Part shown: positions 63,701-64,000 of the stretch, in pieces
How positions within the stretch are numbered: position 1 is the first letter of the stretch
Layout: every line of letters starts with the position of its first letter
NCBI RefSeq assembly: GCF_010645075.1
Contig: NZ_JAADZV010000008.1
Span: 1-64,000 of the forward strand
Source of the DNA: Flavobacterium limi
GTDB taxonomy: Bacteria > Bacteroidota > Bacteroidia > Flavobacteriales > Flavobacteriaceae
Direction of reading: 5' to 3'
DNA: 64,000 bases
The notes under the pieces: generated by a model
The model's input: only the letters and a program-made list of their open reading frames with translations
What the model was told of the DNA's origin: nothing
Databases searched by the model: none
Position numbers and translations under genes: made by a program

Positions 63701-64000
63701 ATGGTTTTAAAATTTTAGGAGAGACATACGACGAATTCCTGGGAATGTCTATAGCAAATATTGGTGATTTTAATAATGATACACATAGTGATATTGCAAT
63801 AGTATCTGCTAATGAAGGTTCCGGAGGAATTAAAAAATGCTATGTTATTTTTGGACGTAGCACTAATTTTCCGGCCGTTGTTGGTATAGAAAGTTTAAAT
63901 TCCTCTAATGCGTTTATCATTGAAGGTGATATAGGAAGAACCCTGACAGGATTAGGTGACACTAATGGAGACGGAATTTCTGATATTATTATTGCCGGAG
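57748..64000 (+). CDS. giant exported HYR / FG-GAP repeat protein (partial, runs off the window)
   Basis: Open from ATG 57748 to the window end (at least 2084 residues, no stop seen). N-terminal hydrophobic signal (IHIMVILFAGLFNSYG, ~14-29). Three diverged HYR (hyalin) repeats, nine near-identical 78-residue HYR repeats (CPGNQSL ... DNCTASPTITQTPAAGSTF ... RATDASGNFQTCSF), two diverged ones, then an FG-GAP/integrin-like propeller (GDVNGDGITDLIIGAP, with DxNxDG calcium loops), two more HYR and a second FG-GAP series. A C-terminal T9SS sorting domain is expected beyond 64000. Likely a surface adhesin. Own upstream terminator; single gene. Confidence 0.85.
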   Translation, partial: MRNFTIALKENIKIHIMVILFAGLFNSYGQNKNVDITKPNSKEASYGRIDIGNKNNFINSTTKTIINTKKNSSKTSKTAADTEAPILICPPNQQLACGSLVPSYFPLLTVSDNIDTSIDITQFPGQGSDFYDGMEIKFTATDDAGNKSECSIIVTASSPDVTPPTFTCPTGLTLNCGDVIPNYATSPIMNLDDDCSIKLSYKMTPGPGTPFYDGIPIQIEYFDKPGNQGNRSVCNFIVRMATPDVTSPVFVYCPGTQSLPCGSVLPDYRTVITASDNCLGSLTVSQSPDVGTAFTPGMTVTLTLRDAANNASTCSFVVNASADTTKPTISCPGNQSLACGSVLPDYKSLVTAADNCTASPTITQTPAAGSTFTSGMTVTMRATDASGNFQTCSFVVNASADTTKPTISCPGNQSLACGSVLPDYRSLVTSTDNCTSSPTVTQTPAAGSTFTSGMTVTMRATDASGNFQTCSFIVDASADTTKPTISCPGNQSLACGSVLPDYKSLVTAADNCTASPTITQTPAAGSTFTSGMTVTMRATDASGNFQTCSFTVNASADTTKPTITCPGNQSLSCGSVLPDYRSLVTAADNCTASPTITQTPAAGSTFTSGMTVTMRAADASGNFQTCSFIVDASADTTKPTITCPGNQSLSCGSVLPDYRSLVTAADNCTASPTITQTPAAGSTFTSGMTVTMRAADASGNFQTCSFIVDASADTTKPTITCPGNQSLSCGSVLPDYRSLVTAADNCTASPTITQTPAAGSTFTSGMTVTMRATDASGNFQTCSFTVNASADTTKPTITCPGNQSLSCGSVLPDYRSLVTAADNCTASPTITQTPAAGSTFTSGMTVTMRATDASGNFQTCSFIVDASADTTKPTITCPGNQSLSCGSVLPDYRSLVTAADNCTASPTITQTPAAGSTFTSGMTVTMRAADASGNFQTCSFIVDASADTTKPTITCPGNQSLSCGSVLPDYRSLVTAADNCTASPTITQTPAAGSTFTSGMTVTMRAADASGNFQTCSFIVDASADTTKPTITCPGSQTLALGSLLPDYRNLVTATDDCTVSPTITQTPAPGNTFTSGITVTIRATDASGNFSTCTFAVNATGSDLPPTITCPSNMELYANSTLPDYVSFLPTVSDDFTDGFDLIFTQTPPQGTLFTADTNVTITAKDGSGNVSSCSFLVKLKTAAASIDCKTTSFNVSNLNGVNGFTIYGEKLTREAGFSVNNAGDVNGDGITDLIIGAPGNYNHSYGVKKEYKIIKGAAYVVFGKSSGFTPNIDLGLLNGSNGFAVRNDIPNTNFPVTGYDVSSAGDINGDGIGDFMVSDPYRYSSYGSEVGHTYVIFGKSSGFSAEFNLSALNGTNGFTLIGTTNYENEGISIASVEDINGDGYHDIAAITGGSGGGKGKCYIIYGKNSGFPAVIRTNQLNGANGFVIEGDNVTGEIGLSVSGLGDVNGDGISDMAIGSTNNSGQHRKYVIFGRSSNFPPNFSVSLLNGSNGFIVENSTTQLNYAGIKKAGDLNNDGLNDMAICGLHILFGKTVFPAVVDVNNLDGTNGFTINASGNKFGYAGDFNADGIDDYFYQSYYTTVVLFGRKNWSAVVNTSTNGKIEINAPYSSNNSANYAGDVNNDGITDLIIGYGPDSYGNNLKVNFNPGMSYVVFGRKTADTEKPTITNCPADKILTKFDPIPDYTKDITVTDNCDTKPVITQLPLAGTVFDGTSQEIVLTVKDASGNESVCSFKINSSGADLPPSITCPSDQQLFANSELPNYVHFLDNVSDDITKPDELIFTQTPVAGTLFTADTNVNIIVEDKSGNKSSCSFLVKLKTGGFDIDCSTSVINTNELNGKNGFSIYGEKAGSKSGDNTTPIGDINGDGIADFLVSAPGYLGISVGGYVIFGKTGGFPANINLANLDGTNGFKIIDDDMSVPREIGADVSGTGDINGDGIDDLMISDSDKSNGSTYYTGRVFFIYGRNSSFPETFALSTLDGSNGFKILGETYDEFLGMSIANIGDFNNDTHSDIAIVSANEGSGGIKKCYVIFGRSTNFPAVVGIESLNSSNAFIIEGDIGRTLTGLGDTNGDGISDIIIAG
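58711..60816 (+). repeat. nine tandem 234-bp coding repeats (HYR domains)
   Basis: Units begin (GCxGAT) at 58711, 58945, 59179, 59413, 59647, 59881, 60115, 60349 and 60583, an exact 234-bp step equal to 78 codons. Many neighbouring units differ by only a few bases. A diverged tenth unit spans 60817-61050. Confidence 0.93.

Overview
The window looks like chromosome of a Flavobacterium-type member of the Bacteroidota. It is AT-rich. Many genes are preceded by the Bacteroidota -7 promoter box TAnnTTTG. Several secreted proteins end in a type IX secretion (T9SS) sorting domain. The core genes (arginine decarboxylase, a deoxyhypusine-synthase-like enzyme, eukaryotic-type and type III glutamine synthetases, a fused IcmF mutase) are typical of that group. 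No rRNA, tRNA, CRISPR array, insertion sequence or phage gene was seen.

Positions 1-31700 are mostly housekeeping and secreted-protein genes. A minus-strand block runs aroB, a possible Arg-rich small ORF, speA, a deoxyhypusine synthase family gene and an Asp-rich small protein. Then come proline dehydrogenase, a secreted lamin-tail protein with a T9SS tail, purU with a DUF4197 lipoprotein, a PL1 pectate lyase, a Crp-type regulator and icmF. At 17.3-21.1 kb lie five tandem minus-strand genes for small exported proteins built like a lone T9SS sorting domain. Four of them share a promoter of fixed geometry and an upstream element. That element recurs in the promoter of the adjacent AraC-type regulator. 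An esterase, lipoproteins, TerC and two divergent glutamine synthetases follow.

Positions 31.8-57.5 kb are accessory. Two secreted T9SS proteins (one an LRR protein) lead into about 20 mostly unrecognised, tightly packed plus-strand genes, closed by a strong terminator at 57520-57557. The cluster mixes membrane-anchored proteins, HEAT/TPR-like solenoids, a MORN-like protein, an Imm11-like fragment, a DUF1266 protein and an Sm-like protein. Several of its members are paralogues of each other. My best guess is a polyimmunity or toxin-defence island, but no toxin is visible and a new envelope-associated complex is an alternative.

From 57748 to the window edge runs one giant open gene: an exported HYR-repeat protein with nine exact 234-bp tandem units and FG-GAP propeller segments. 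It is a surface adhesin candidate and continues beyond the window.

All calls come from reading the sequence and from memory of protein families; no database search was run.
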